DNA from: Congeria kusceri
Taxonomy: Eukaryota; Mollusca; Bivalvia; Myida; Dreissenidae
NCBI GenBank assembly: GCA_027627225.1
Contig: CM051036.1
Span: 41,921,926-41,985,925 of the forward strand
Reading direction: 5' to 3'
Length of the DNA stretch: 64,000 bases
This document shows, in pieces, positions 45,428 to 57,300 of the stretch. The notes beneath the pieces were generated by a model. It was not told where the DNA came from, did not search any database, and saw only the letters and a program-made list of their open reading frames with translations. The translations under genes were made by a program, and so were the position numbers. The first letter of the stretch is position 1. Every line of letters begins with the position of its first letter.

Positions 45428-47899
45428 TTAGGAGCTCGATGAACACCGGTCCAGGTCTTCGAAAGATTCCGAGCGATTCCTCCAGTACCTCAAGATGGAC
45501 TGTTCTATCTTGGTCTCCTCCAGCTGTCGCTTTAACATCTCATTTCCATCCAACAGGACCACCTCCAAAACCCTTGGCAACGCACCGACCGTTACTATGA
45601 AGATCACGTGCATGACGTCAGACGACTCCGATGAGGTCACCATTTTAAATTTCCATATAATCGACATGGTCAACACAACTAGCGTTATAATCAGTGCGAA
45701 GTGAAATACAAGCTTTATGAACTGAATGTGAACAGGACGATGTTTGATAACAAGATATTCAAATAGATCTCTTGGTATTCCGTGGACATTCCCTTTTTGT
45801 CGGGTTTTCTTCGGTGTTTGTTCCCTTTTAATTCTCTCCAGCGTGTTATGTGGAACGTCGATGACAACGTTATTTACACGAATGCTCCTGACGCCCGTTG
45901 CTCGCACGTTGGAAATTTCTATGTTGCCGTCTTGAATTGAAACGTGGTTGGCCAGGGAGTCAAGATCCAGTGATTTCCCAACGGCCATTGCTAGCAAGTC
46001 AAAATAAGCATCTCCGAATCCTCGAGTAAGCCTAAACATGTAGTACAGCAGAACTATGAAGAAGAACAGGTAACCAAAGGCAACGGACGGGAAAACGATG
46101 ACGGCTACAAAGCATAATATAGCAACCTGTGAGATGAAAACAAAACTCTCGAGGAAAATCAATATTACCGTATAAGCGAACAGAGTGAACAATACACAGC
46201 TAATCATAGCAACAAAAACGATTAATGGTGTACGGAAACAGAATCTTATGCATTCATAGTAACGCCTCTGTGCAATAAGTGACAGCACAGCCCCCTTGAC
46301 TATAATTACAGTAAAGTTAGCCAATGGAATTAGATTATAAATGGCGCATGCTGCAATTTCCAATGCGCATAGAAGTAACACAACAGGTAGTGTGATCGCG
46401 AAAATGAGTGGCCTGGTTCGTTTCAGCCGAACGAGTCTTGATTTTTGCATGTATATTAATTTGTACCAAAATTCTTTATTAAAGATCATATAAAAACTTC
46501 CTCTGCACACAGCAGCCGCTCGCTGATATCCTGGTTCCGTCTCTGGTTCAAGCATTGCCATGCGGAGTATTTCATCTACATTAAGGAAAAATGGCGACCA
46601 CGTCCGCTTTGTTGGCATCCCATTCTCAACGATCTGTTTCAAACTTCGTGGCATGACAAGAAGTACAATTCCAAGGGTGTAGTAAGTTGACAAAACTCCT
46701 ATTGGGCCTCCTAGAGCTGGGGCAAACACTTGTCTTGCGTCAGATGCATCTGCAAGAATGGCAAGAAAGCCCAGGGGAGTGCCTCGTTCAACCAGGTCCC
46801 CGACAGTGATCTTAATGTCCTCGCCAATACCGTGTCTGTACATAAACACTTTAGCAAATAGCAATACTGGGACCATGAGCATGCACAAAAAACGTCGTAG
46901 TCTTGAACACAAGACCGGATGTGCGTCCTTCAATCCCGTCACAAACTTGGCTGGCAGATGGGACAAAGTCAAAGGTGATGCTCCATCGAGGAAAACCAAA
47001 TGTTCTTCAGGCTGTCTGCTGTACTGTACGCTGGACAACTCAATCGTACTCTCGTAGTCATATGACTGGATGACTTCATCCTTGGCTATTGAGTGCAATA
47101 ATTCAAAAAGAACTATTGGAAAGAACATAAGAATAATGATGCCAACGATATATGGACCAAGGGTGCACAGTATCCATTTGTTCGGTGTTTTGTTGCACAC
47201 CGGATCCGAATATTTACTTGTTGTGTACTCATAGTGTATTTCACAACACGAATATTGTATAAATGGTACTGGGTAGTTAAGGTAGAGTCCGGCATAATAT
47301 CCGATACTATATTTAGCCCCTACAATCTCTGTTAAATAACAAAAAGATATATTTTCAAACTGGTGTACTTCATTTTCTGTTTCATTTACCACTAGTTCCG
47401 ATAGAGCCTTTGCAACATAAATCATGGATTCATTTGCACCGAAGTTCACAATACAAGGAGATCTAACAGCCTTAAAAGTTAAATAAGAGATCTCTGTAGT
47501 TTTTGTGTCTAGAAGGCCAAAGGTCAGCAGCCCAAAATCGAGATTCCAATTCAGGTAGGGGTAGGTTTCAATGGCCGCCGAATATGTCCAAAACCAGAAT
47601 CGTGGCTTCAAAACCTGCGGTTCGCTTTGTTCAACCACTTGTGACTCATCATCAAAATGGATTCTAAACTTGATAAATTTAGGATCCATTTGGCGTAAAC
47701 GGGTAACAAAGAAGATCTTGCTTTTCTCCCAAATACTAAATTCGCACAGCGACAGGTTCTCAGTGGTCACGTGAGGTATAATAGCTGCTGTTGTCAAGTT
47801 GCCTGGGTGGAATAACGCGCCATCTGAAGTAAGGTTCACTTCCGGGAGACAGAACGCGCCGAGCACAGCGCTTATCAGAATGTGATTTGTTATTTCCAT
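45428..47899 (-). CDS. Uncharacterised multi-pass membrane protein, intact copy A (823 aa)
   Basis: One uninterrupted coding exon of 823 codons plus TAA. I do not recognise the family. Residues 1-245 look extracellular: a hydrophobic start (MEITNHILISAVLGAFCLPE), seven N-glycosylation sequons (near 22, 34, 48, 156, 172, 183 and 236) and eight cysteines. About nine or ten hydrophobic segments follow, near 248-270, 335-353, 400-417, 498-525, 557-579, 583-603, 605-623, 725-748 and 760-782. Motifs conserved in the other copies are YPYLNWNLDFGLLTFGLL, PRSLKQIVENGMPTK, NTLERI, SDVMHVIFIVTVGALPRVLE and KRQLEETKIEQSILRYW. A splice acceptor (CCCTTTCAG/GAC, exon from 47906) lies seven bases above the ATG, so an upstream noncoding exon is likely. 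The start is the first ATG after that acceptor. Confidence 0.88.
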   Translation of the reverse strand: MEITNHILISAVLGAFCLPEVNLTSDGALFHPGNLTTAAIIPHVTTENLSLCEFSIWEKSKIFFVTRLRQMDPKFIKFRIHFDDESQVVEQSEPQVLKPRFWFWTYSAAIETYPYLNWNLDFGLLTFGLLDTKTTEISYLTFKAVRSPCIVNFGANESMIYVAKALSELVVNETENEVHQFENISFCYLTEIVGAKYSIGYYAGLYLNYPVPFIQYSCCEIHYEYTTSKYSDPVCNKTPNKWILCTLGPYIVGIIILMFFPIVLFELLHSIAKDEVIQSYDYESTIELSSVQYSRQPEEHLVFLDGASPLTLSHLPAKFVTGLKDAHPVLCSRLRRFLCMLMVPVLLFAKVFMYRHGIGEDIKITVGDLVERGTPLGFLAILADASDARQVFAPALGGPIGVLSTYYTLGIVLLVMPRSLKQIVENGMPTKRTWSPFFLNVDEILRMAMLEPETEPGYQRAAAVCRGSFYMIFNKEFWYKLIYMQKSRLVRLKRTRPLIFAITLPVVLLLCALEIAACAIYNLIPLANFTVIIVKGAVLSLIAQRRYYECIRFCFRTPLIVFVAMISCVLFTLFAYTVILIFLESFVFISQVAILCFVAVIVFPSVAFGYLFFFIVLLYYMFRLTRGFGDAYFDLLAMAVGKSLDLDSLANHVSIQDGNIEISNVRATGVRSIRVNNVVIDVPHNTLERIKREQTPKKTRQKGNVHGIPRDLFEYLVIKHRPVHIQFIKLVFHFALIITLVVLTMSIIWKFKMVTSSESSDVMHVIFIVTVGALPRVLEVVLLDGNEMLKRQLEETKIEQSILRYWRNRSESFEDLDRCSSSS

Positions 47900-48238
47900 T
47901 GTTGTCCTGAAAGGGATGTTTATTTGGTTATCGTGTGTAACAATTGTATCTCAATAGCATTGCGCCTGGATCTCGTTGTTTAAAACTTATTGGGTAGTTA
48001 AACAAACAACAAAAGAAGTATGTTTTCTTTCAAAACATTGTCAACATTTTAACACTCGTTAGATCATTTGACTGTTTAAGTTTTGACCACATTAACCCTG
48101 ATTTACATATTTTATGAATTAATGTTCGGAAATTTTGACAACCAAAAAAATCAGCTAGCTGTTGTCAGTAACCCTTTTTCTGCGCGTAAAATACCGTTGA
48201 ATACTTTATTTAAGGTTTAGTTATATATATATATATAT

Positions 48239-48699
<461 letters not shown>

Positions 48700-48780
48700 T
48701 GCTTCGTAATGACCTAGATACTGCTTTCGCACAGTGTAAATTACATGTCCATTTTTAATTAATATTTGTATTACCATTAA

Positions 48781-49172
48781 AGTGCGTATGTACGATCTTT
48801 CATATTAATTATTTTCAAAATAAGCAGATGAAAGTGACAACAAAACTTGAAAGCAAACAGAAAAACATAAAAATTACGAAGGAAAAACTTCAATATGAAA
48901 TAAATCAATAAGTACTAGTGCCGCCTTTTGCATCATTTATTAGTGTTGTGTAACCTAAACCAACTTTTATGTCAACGCATATACATGTATTTGAGTTTCC
49001 GCTTGTACAGACGAAAACTATTTGTTGATTCAAACTAGCTTATTGTGCGTTTAAAAGCAGTGTTTTTTCTTAACTTTTCTTCCGTTTTTAACAAAAATAT
49101 ATCTTAATTAACTTTATTTTGTTACTTGTATTTATGCCATTATATCTGCTGTAAGATCGTACATACACACTT
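48781..49172 (-). mobile_element. ~390-bp MITE with GTGTGTATGTACGATCTT ends, copy 2
   Basis: Reverse-complement match to 7931-8323 over its whole length, with ends AGTGCGTATGTACGATCTTT and AAGATCGTACATACACACTT. It lies in the putative 5' intron of membrane-protein copy A. Confidence 0.85.
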
Positions 49173-49208
49173 CAATGTAAATTTAAACAACAAAAGTTAA
49201 TTACTTAC

Positions 49209-49330
49209 GTTGTTTTCCTTTACTGCTGCGACGAACTTCCAATAGGGTAACCGGAGTTGTTTTGTACACACATGTGTACACGTTAGCTAGATTTAAAGTT
49301 GATTACCGAATGAGAAACTCCATCGCAATG
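49209..49330 (-). other. Possible 5' noncoding exon of membrane-protein copy A
   Basis: A consensus donor on the minus strand (AAC/GTAAGTAATT) has its last exon base at 49209. Paired with the acceptor just above the copy A ATG (AG at 47908-47907), it would give a 1.3-kb intron holding the MITE and the AT array. The upstream boundary is unknown. Confidence 0.25.
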
Positions 49331-50935
49331 TTTAAATGTTTAAAACTTCCTCTTTGCCACGGAAAATACTGTAACACAGCAATTTAAAGGGCATATCTCT
49401 CATATTGATCATTTTGTAAACGTGTTTATGGGACTAAAGTTCATTTTTATCTTTTTATGTACACCTCAACTCACAAATCATGCTGAGACCAATGATATCG
49501 ATCTCCAACTCTTTTTATCCAATGTTAATTACCTATTTTCATATTCGTATTTGTATTAACTTACGGAATGGCGTAGATATTAAAATAATATGGTTACAAT
49601 ATGCCACTAGATCGATTGAAAATATTTAGGTTAAGTTGGTTTTTTTTGCTTTAAACCCGATAGTATATATTTTAATGTATTTTAATACAAATCAATTCCA
49701 TTCTTTAACAAATATAATCAAACGTAAGAACGCATCGGCAATATTTAAAAGAATATTAAATTGACAATGAACTATGTTGCTTTTCTGAGTCTATTTACAT
49801 GAATAAGTGTAAATCTATTGTAAGACGTAAATCACTTAAGACATGTTTCTCATAAACCCTTTAAAAATAAAGAATAAACCACGAAATCGATATAGCTTTG
49901 CGAAAGGAACACAGTATAGTGTACAAACGAGGTAAAGTGAATGTTAATGGAGGGTATAAGCTACGCTGATCGTAGAACAGGGTATACCCTCATTTAAAAG
50001 ATTGTTTATAAGCTACACACTTGCATTTGTAACGACGAAGCGACCATGCATCAAATTACATTTATGGAAAATACACTTACTATACCATATTAAGCATACC
50101 CACTAAACACTGCGATCCTTGTTTACGTGTTATACCATTTATTCTAATATGATACTCGCTAATTTTTCTATAGCTAAAGAACACAATTATCGTTATTAAA
50201 CTACCCAAATAAACAACTCAGAAAGTAATTTCGCTTCTGAGCGGACCATAGCAAAAAGTGGTTCCAATTACAATTGCAAAAATATATGTCAGATATCATG
50301 TTAGAATCGAAATAAGTTTCACATTATCGTTGTTTTTCGTCCAATTAATAACTCTTTGTCGTTCTGATGCGTGGCTATTAAAAAAACTCGGGCTAACGCC
50401 CTCGCGGTTTAATTCCTATGCATCAGAACTCCAAATAGTTGTTTATTGTCCGATAAACAACGATAAATCAAAAATTATTTCTTAAGTTGCCTTTTGTCGA
50501 AAACATAAACAATTCGTTGACAATAAAAATAAGTGAAGATAATAGAACAATATATATCAGACTTGTTGTACGTATTACGATGAAAATTTTTATATGCAAA
50601 TTCCCCTAGATATCCCATGCGTAAACTGGAGCATGTGATACACGGAAGAATTATTCTGTTTTAATAGTACGAATTACAACCAATCAGTGCATGGTGTTTG
50701 TTTTATATATCAAATCTGGTTCATGTCTGTAAACATAGCGACAGCTGTGTTAGCTGCATCAATCAAATTGCACATATCTTGGTTGTTTTGAATTTGTCAG
50801 TCTAAATTTTTATTTGCAAATGTGGATGTTCGATATTGTCAGTAATTTCACGGTAGGGCATTCAGTTTATTTATAGTACACGCTATGACATTAGTTGCTA
50901 GAGATAACGTGACAGGTGTGGACGATAATCAAGTA
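49331..50935. other. Intergenic sequence
   Basis: AT-rich, no recognised gene or repeat. Open frames are short and unlike any family I know. Confidence 0.45.
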
Positions 50936-50937
50936 AC

Positions 50938-52318
50938 AGTAGTTGGTGGTAGAGCACGTAACAATTGTTGGCTATGATCACATGGATTTTGTTAGTTATG
51001 ACCTCGCAACAGTTGTTGGTAATGATCACGTTGAAGTTGTTAGTTGTGACTAAGAGACATTTGTTGGTTGTGGCCACGTGGCAGTTGTTGGTTGTGACTA
51101 AGTGACATTTGATGGTTGTGGCCACGTTGCAGTTGGTAATTGTGACTAAGTGACATTTGTTGGTTGTGGCCACGTGGCAGGTGTTAGTTGTGACTAAGTG
51201 ACATTTGTTCGTTGTGGCCACGTGGCAGTTGTTAGTTGTGACTCAGTGACATTTGTTGGTTGTGGCCACGTTGCAGTTGTTGGTTGTGACCAAGTAACAG
51301 TTGTTGGATGTGGCCACGTGGCAGTTGTTGGTTGGGACCACGTGGCAGTTGTTGGTTGTGGCCACGTGGCAGTTGTTGGTTGTGACCAAGTAACAGTTGT
51401 TGGTTGTGACCAAGTAACAGTTGTTGGTTGTGGCCACGTTGCAGTTGTTGGTTGTGACCAAGTGACAGTTGTTGGTTGGGGCCACGTTGCAGATGTTGGT
51501 TGTGACCAAGTAACAGTTGTTGGTTGTGGCCACGTTGCAGTTGTTGGTTGTGACCAAGTGACATTTGTTGGTTGTGGCCGCGCGGCAGTTGTTGGTTGTG
51601 ACCAAGTGACAGTTGTTGGTTGTGACCAAGTGACATTTGTTGGTTGTGACCACGTGGCAGTTGTTGGTTGTGACCAAGTGGCAGTTGTTGGTTGTGGCCA
51701 CGTGGCAGTTGTTGGTTGTGACCAAGTGACATTGGATGGTTGTGGCCACGTGACATTTGTTGGTTGTGACCAAGTGACATCTGTTGATTGTGACCACGTG
51801 GCAGTTGTTGGTTGTTGCCACGTGGCAGTTGTTGGTTGTGGCCACGTGGCAGTTGTTGGTTGTGACCACGTGACAGTTGCTGGTTGTTACCACGTGGCAG
51901 TTGTTTGTTGTGGCCACGTGACAGTTGTTGGTTGTGACCAAGTGACATTTGTTGGTTGTGGCCACGTGGCAGTTGTTGGTTCTGACCACGTGGCAGTTGT
52001 TGGTTGTAACCAAGTGACAGTTGTTGGTTGTGACCAAGTAACAGTCGTTGGTTGTGACCACGTGGCAGTTGTTGGTTGTGACCAAGTTACAGTTGATGGT
52101 TGTGACCACGTGGCAGTTGTTGGTTGTGACCGAGTGACATTTTATTGGTTGTGACCACGTGGCAGTTGTTGGTTGTGACCAAGTAACAGTTGTTGGTTGT
52201 GACCACGTGGCAGTTGTTGGTTGTGACCAAGTGACATTCGTTGGTTATGATCACGTGGCAGTTGTTGGTTGTGACCAAGTGGCATTTGTTGGTTGTGACC
52301 ACGTGGCAGTTCTTTAAA
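50938..52318. repeat. 24-bp minisatellite rich in CACGTG, ~57 copies
   Basis: The unit is GGCCACGTGGCAGTTGTTGG plus TTGT, alternating with a variant in which CCACGTGGC is CCAAGTGAC or CCAAGTAAC. Units at the left end (50938-51130) are more diverged. The length is a multiple of three, so frames stay open on both strands (318 codons plus, 288 and 238 codons minus, of 8-residue repeats). I treat these as artefacts: no start context, no splice signals and no family. Confidence 0.95.
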
Positions 52319-52800
52319 TTGACCAAGTTGGTTATGGTTATGTAGTATTTGTTGGTGTTCGATTAAGTTACATTGTTTGTGATTGTATTAGTAATACTCG
52401 ATAATTCAAATAATTATGATACTCACTTTATATATTTGAATAGATACTACATGTGTAAATGTTGTGTATACACAATTTATTTGTTATATACACGTAGACC
52501 AAGAAAATACACAACGACAGCGTAATACTATTTTACTATCTGTTTAATTATATTGCTAAATATTGACATAAACCCAAAGTTCATGTATGTTGTTTATGAA
52601 CTATATGCAATAGAGCGTACTAATATAACAATACTAATACTAATGCTAATAGCCTGATTAGTATCCATGACAAACATACCAAACTAAATTGCATTTAATT
52701 ATGCAGAAAACATATCTGAAGTTATGCAATATCTGAAAATTGTCGTTTACGGTCAAGAATAATCGTATAATGTACTTGAGACCAAGTTTAAACAAATGTT

Positions 52801-53010
52801 TTATGACCATATTCGTAACTTGATAACCGACTGACTCCTGAAATATCTCACAATAGATTTCTCTATCTTTGCTTCCTCCAGCTGACGTTGTATGACCTGA
52901 CTTCCGTCCAAAAACAAGACTTCTAACACCCTTGGCAGCGCGCCACTTGTTAAGACGAACACCACATGCATTTACGTCAGACCTCTCGGATTACGAGACC
53001 GCGTCGAACT
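52801..53010 (-). pseudogene. Membrane-protein family, 3' fragment D
   Basis: It encodes the C-terminal end only: GALPRVLEVLFLDGSQVIQR, QLEEAKIEKSIVRYF and the end RSQSVIKLRIWS before TAA at 52801-52803. It lacks everything before residue about 750 of copy A. It has an in-frame TAA upstream (after DAVS) and a one-base insertion in the SDVMHV region (GTAAATGCATGTGG against GTCATGCACGTGG). Closest to copy B, which shares the RSQSV..LRIWS ending. Confidence 0.85.
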
Positions 53011-53162
53011 GGCCACGAATGTTCATGGACGATAGAAAATGGAACCAAAGAAATACACAAAAATGATGAATAAACGATTGGATTTAAATGAACGAATGTT
53101 TCTATACAACATCATTAAAATGTATCTTTGAAGCATATCCCGCATGTGACTCAGCATTGTTA

Positions 53163-54411
53163 GGCCAAATAAAAAAATAGTTCTGTTTCTGGCCCAAAAA
53201 TGTAAGGCTAGGTAGGTAGGGATCTTATTTTATTTTATTTTATTTTTTATGATGAGGGGATGGTACGGTGGCATAGATGTGACATGTGCATGTTTTTATT
53301 TATGTCGTTCCCACGACATATTAAGTCGTGGGAACGAGATCTTATTTCGTGGGAACGAGATCGTATATCGTGGGAACGACATATTAAGTCGTGGGAACGA
53401 GATCTTATCTCGTGGGAACAACATAATTATGTCGTGGGAACGACATATTTAGTCGTGGGAACGAGATATTATCTCGTGGGAACGAGGTCTTATCTCGTGG
53501 GAATAACATAATTATGTCGTGGGAACGAGATATTTTGTCGAGGGAACGACTTAATGAACCAATCAAATTCCATCTTGCTCTCGCAGAAGAAAAACAATTT
53601 CTTTATATCTTAATCCAGCATTGAAATACGATATTTATGTAACCGTCTCTTGTTACAGCCATTTTGAAACATGCTTGTAAATAACGTGTATTCTGATTGG
53701 TTAATTATGTCGTTACCACGAGTTAATTATCTCGTTCCCACGACTTAATATGTCGTTCCCACGAGTTATTTATGTCGTTCCCACGAGAAAAGATCTCGTT
53801 CCCACGACTTAATATATCGTTACCACGAGTTTATTATCTCGTTCCCACTACTTAATATGTCGTTACCACGACATAATTATGTCGTTCCCACGAGATGAGA
53901 TCTCGTTCCCACGATTTATTATGTCGTGGGAACGACATAAATAAAAACATGCACATGTCACATCTATGCCACCGTAGGATGGTGTGTGTTCCATATAGGT
54001 GACTTTTCAGATGTGACATACAACACAGATGAGTCATGTGTTCACAGATTGCAAAAATTTTATCCCAAACTGATTGACCAACATGCCGACATAACTGCCT
54101 GTTAAAAGTTATTAAAAAAAATACCGGTAAACAACCATGTATTAATTCAAAGGCAATACCCAACTTTTCTGAAAACAATATTCCTGAAATAAATTTAAAA
54201 CAAAATAAAGACAAAAAGTAATTAGTGCGACTGAAGTACCTTTGATGCCAAAATATTCCCTTAAAATCTTCTTTAGTAAAATGAGCGAAAAGAAAAGTTA
54301 TCGGTGTAAAAAAAATCAAAGAAAAGCAGTTTTTTGGACCAAAAAATATGTAGGGTAGGCAGCAAAAGTAAAGGGTAGGTAGAGAAACCAGGGCTACTTT
54401 TATTTTTGGCC
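53163..54411. mobile_element. GGCC-ended TIR element 1 (PIF/Harbinger-like), with nested MITE
   Basis: It starts GGCCAAATAAAAAAATAG and ends CTACTTTTATTTTTGGCC. TTA flanks both sides (53160-53162 and 54412-54414). The empty site is visible in the paralogous segment near 62930-62945. A 3-bp TWA duplication with G-rich ends fits PIF/Harbinger. The interior includes GGTAGGTAGG motifs and the nested MITE at 53264-53976. No transposase frame seen. Confidence 0.78.
53264..53976. mobile_element. Nested fold-back MITE made of TCGTGGGAACGA arrays
   Basis: The terminal inverted repeats are about 60 bases and almost perfect (TACGGTGGCATAGATGTGAC, ATGTGCATGTTTTTATTTAT then GTCGTTCCCACGACATA). GGATGG flanks both sides (53258-53263 and 53977-53982). 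Inside the left arm TCGTGGGAACGA recurs about a dozen times (53330-53535), and the right arm carries the reverse, TCGTTCCCACGA (53710-53935). The two arms enclose a spacer of about 170 bases with inverted CCAAT boxes. Confidence 0.88.
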
Positions 54412-54511
54412 TTACATGAGATATATCGCTATCGTTATATGGCTATAAGCGATTTCGTTTCAAGTAGCGTTTTCTGTAATTGCGCCCAATTGTGTAAGTA
54501 TTGGTGTGTAA

Positions 54512-56137
54512 GGCCACAACAAATTGATCAGTTGTTCTACGGATTTTGTCCAAAAAAAATTGGAGCGAGCGAGCGAAATAAAAATATTTTTTTTCCATTT
54601 TCGATAAAATCGGAGGCAAGCGAAAAGCGCAAAATAAAAAAAAATCCTATCATGCCCATAGTGTTTAAAAATTACTCCCAAACGCCATCATAACTTGATA
54701 TCTTGTCAATAATTTCTTCTTCATCTGCTCTGTTCCATAAATTGTTGTCAAAATCAATATATATGTAATAAACAAAGCAACCAATTTCTCCATTTCTTCT
54801 TTGACCATGTCCTGCAAAGGGTTTTGTGCAACAAGTCTTCAATAGTGATTCTGCTATTAAATTAACGACCGGCAGTAAATACTAAATAACCATATCTTAA
54901 CTATAAGAAAGTAGACCTTATACAAGGTAATTGTCATTATTAAAATATATATTTGATACACCAAGTCATTCACTACCAACAGTTTAATAACATGAATATG
55001 AAATGTCATACAATAAACACAAAACAATTTAGGAATCACTAGTATAAGATCTGTATCTTTAAATGACACGACGAAACAACTGGACGCCACCATTTTTTAA
55101 AACCGTAACCCAGGACTCACACTGGCTCTTATTTTTCTTGAGCCATTTTTTTAAATCGACTCGCAACATCGTTGCGTGTTTCCATGTCAGGGAATAGTTA
55201 TATCTTACTGTTTTAATTGCAATAAAATTATACTTCACTGTGCTGTATTATAATTATGGCATTAACAAAAGCATTAGTATACTTCGATTTTTATATTAAC
55301 ATTTTTCTTAATTGTTCATTGCAGTAAACTTGGATAATTATTTTTTATTTAAACATACACTCTTAAACTATCTACAAGATGTTAACAAAATATATCCATA
55401 AATAAATTAAATTTAATAACTAACATAATGACTTGGCTTGCACTGTTAAATGTACCTTAATATATAAAGGCTGAACAAAATGTACACCAAACAGATACGT
55501 TGAATTTATAAAATGGACATGTCAGAAAAAACTTATATGTGTGGATATCAGAAGTAAGAAATCAAGGACAAACCGCTGGTCAAAACTGTCCGAAATGTAA
55601 ACATACCCGATAATCTGTCCATTTGACATAATCCAGACATCCAATTTCACACATCCTTTATCAACAAGATAATCCTTTAATTAACTGTTAATTAACTTCT
55701 GATATTACGAGAGCTTAATAGCAATCATCTTTAATTAGGCAATGAATGCTGACAAACAGCTCGTTGTGTTTTCACAAGTTTGATAAAACATGATAAGAAA
55801 TTGCCGAGTTGAAATACACATGGCAGCTGTGCCAGACTGGCTGTTGGCGATTAAAGGTCTGGGTCATAAATTATATGCTCTGGACATTAACCAGTCGCCG
55901 CAAAGCGCCTTATTCACGTCTATATCAGTACCAATTGCTTGTTATGATTTGGGTACACCACGAACACGGCGTTTAACGTAAAATGAGACTCATTAATGAA
56001 AACTTCATTTAAAAAAATCGGATGCGGGGCAATCTTCTAGGTGCGGGCGCAAAATAAAAATAAAAATATTTTTTTTTTCGATTTACGATTTTAAGGTGCG
56101 GCAAATCCGACGAACATCTGATCAATTTGTTGTGGCC
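54512..56137. mobile_element. GGCC-ended TIR element 2 (PIF/Harbinger-like, 1.6 kb)
   Basis: Ends GGCCACAACAAATTGATCAG and CTGATCAATTTGTTGTGGCC are perfect inverted repeats. Weaker similarity continues inward (CGAAATAAAAATATTTTTTT on both arms). TAA flanks both sides (54509-54511 and 56138-56140). The empty site is seen at about 63030-63045 in the paralogous segment. The interior shares 55690-55805 with the intron 19 element. No transposase recognised, so non-autonomous. Confidence 0.85.
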
Positions 56138-56173
56138 TAAGTTATTAAACAACATAGAAATGATGTTATTAAA

Positions 56174-56630
56174 GGGCCTGTTCGAAGATTGGCAAATTGA
56201 CAATTTTTCAAAATTTTTGTCATAGATCGCCAAAAAGAAATTCTACATTATATACAAACAAGCGAAATAACACTCATGACTAAGAAATATATCGAAAATA
56301 TCGTTTCGTTTATGGATGATCATCAATCGAAATGGATAAAATTATAAAGCGTGTGTAACGCTTTTGATAGGTATTTTAGAAAACATGTGTATCACTTACA
56401 TAACGTTAAAATTACAAAATCACATGTGTAAGTCAGAATGGCCGAGTGGTAAGCGCGTGTTAATTTTGATCCCGAAGGTCCCGGGTTCGAGTCATGGCGA
56501 AGGCATTTTTAATGTAACTTTTTTTCTTTATTATAATAATTGATTTAGACTATTCCAGATGCTTAAATATTTGCAGTTAAGATATTTAATGTCATTTTTA
56601 AAAAGTACGAAAATCTGTGAACAAGTCTCT
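56174..56630. mobile_element. TIR element with tRNA-like core, copy 2
   Basis: The left end GGGCCTGTTCGAAGATT pairs with the right end CTGTGAACAAGTCTC. The core has AGAATGGCCGAGTGGTAAGC (box A) and GGTCCCGGGTTCGAGTC (box B), resembling a tRNA-Leu or tRNA-Ser head. The empty site lies near 63075 in the paralogous segment. Related to 42961-43400. Confidence 0.78.
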
Positions 56631-56955
56631 TTCAATGTTTATCACACAGCACATTTTAAAGTCCTTGTTACGGCACAACATTATGCATGTGTCTAGTGTG
56701 CAGAAGCATATAAGTTTACACTTATGTGAGATACATGTACAAACATATCATATGAGTTTACACTTATTTGAGATACAATGTGAAACATAGCATAACAGTT
56801 TATTGTTAGTCATACTATTCACATAAGCTTATATATTTGCAAACACAAACGCGAGTAATGAATAGTAAGAACTAAAATGTGTGTTTCAATCACCATCATT
56901 CATTCGTGAAAGTTGTAGCTGATATCTGACCGACCATAACAAGAATAAGGCACCT

Positions 56956-57300
56956 TCACGCCAGATTTTCAATCTCAATTGTCTGACAGTCTGACAGTTC
57001 CAGTACCGTACACTCGACTTTTAATCTCGTTTCCTCAACTTGTCTCTTAATAATATCACTTTCATCGATAAAAACGACTTCTAACACCCTGGGCAATGCA
57101 CCACCGATTACCACGAAGACCACGTGCATGACGTCAGACCTCTCGGACGCTGACGAAACGTTAAACGCGTTTAATATATATAGAGTCACAGCCGACAAGT
57201 TGTTAATGAGGGTGATCTTAAATAATAGTTTAAGGACCTGCAAGTATATAGGGCGATGTTTCTGAATCAGGTATTTGTACACATTTCTTGGTATTGGTAT
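56956..57300 (-). pseudogene. Membrane-protein family, 3' fragment C
   Basis: It covers residues about 709-806 of copy A: IPRNVYKYLIQKHRPIYLQV, SSASERSDVMHVVFVVIGGA, LPRVLEVVFIDESDIIKRQV, ending DCQTIEIENLA. Similarity stops abruptly near 57300. The conserved ETKIEQSIVRYW segment is rearranged (ETRLKVECTVLELSD). Closest to copy E at the right edge, not to copy B beside it. Confidence 0.85.

Noticed and set aside
51198..52154. 318-codon plus-strand frame (and 288/238-codon minus frames) of 8-residue repeats
   Set aside because: The frames exist because the 24-bp minisatellite unit is divisible by three; all lack splice signals, start context and any known family.
50938..52318. CRISPR array
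   Set aside because: The units are contiguous, with no unique spacers, and the genome is eukaryotic. The same reasoning applies to the 48-, 52- and 68-bp arrays.
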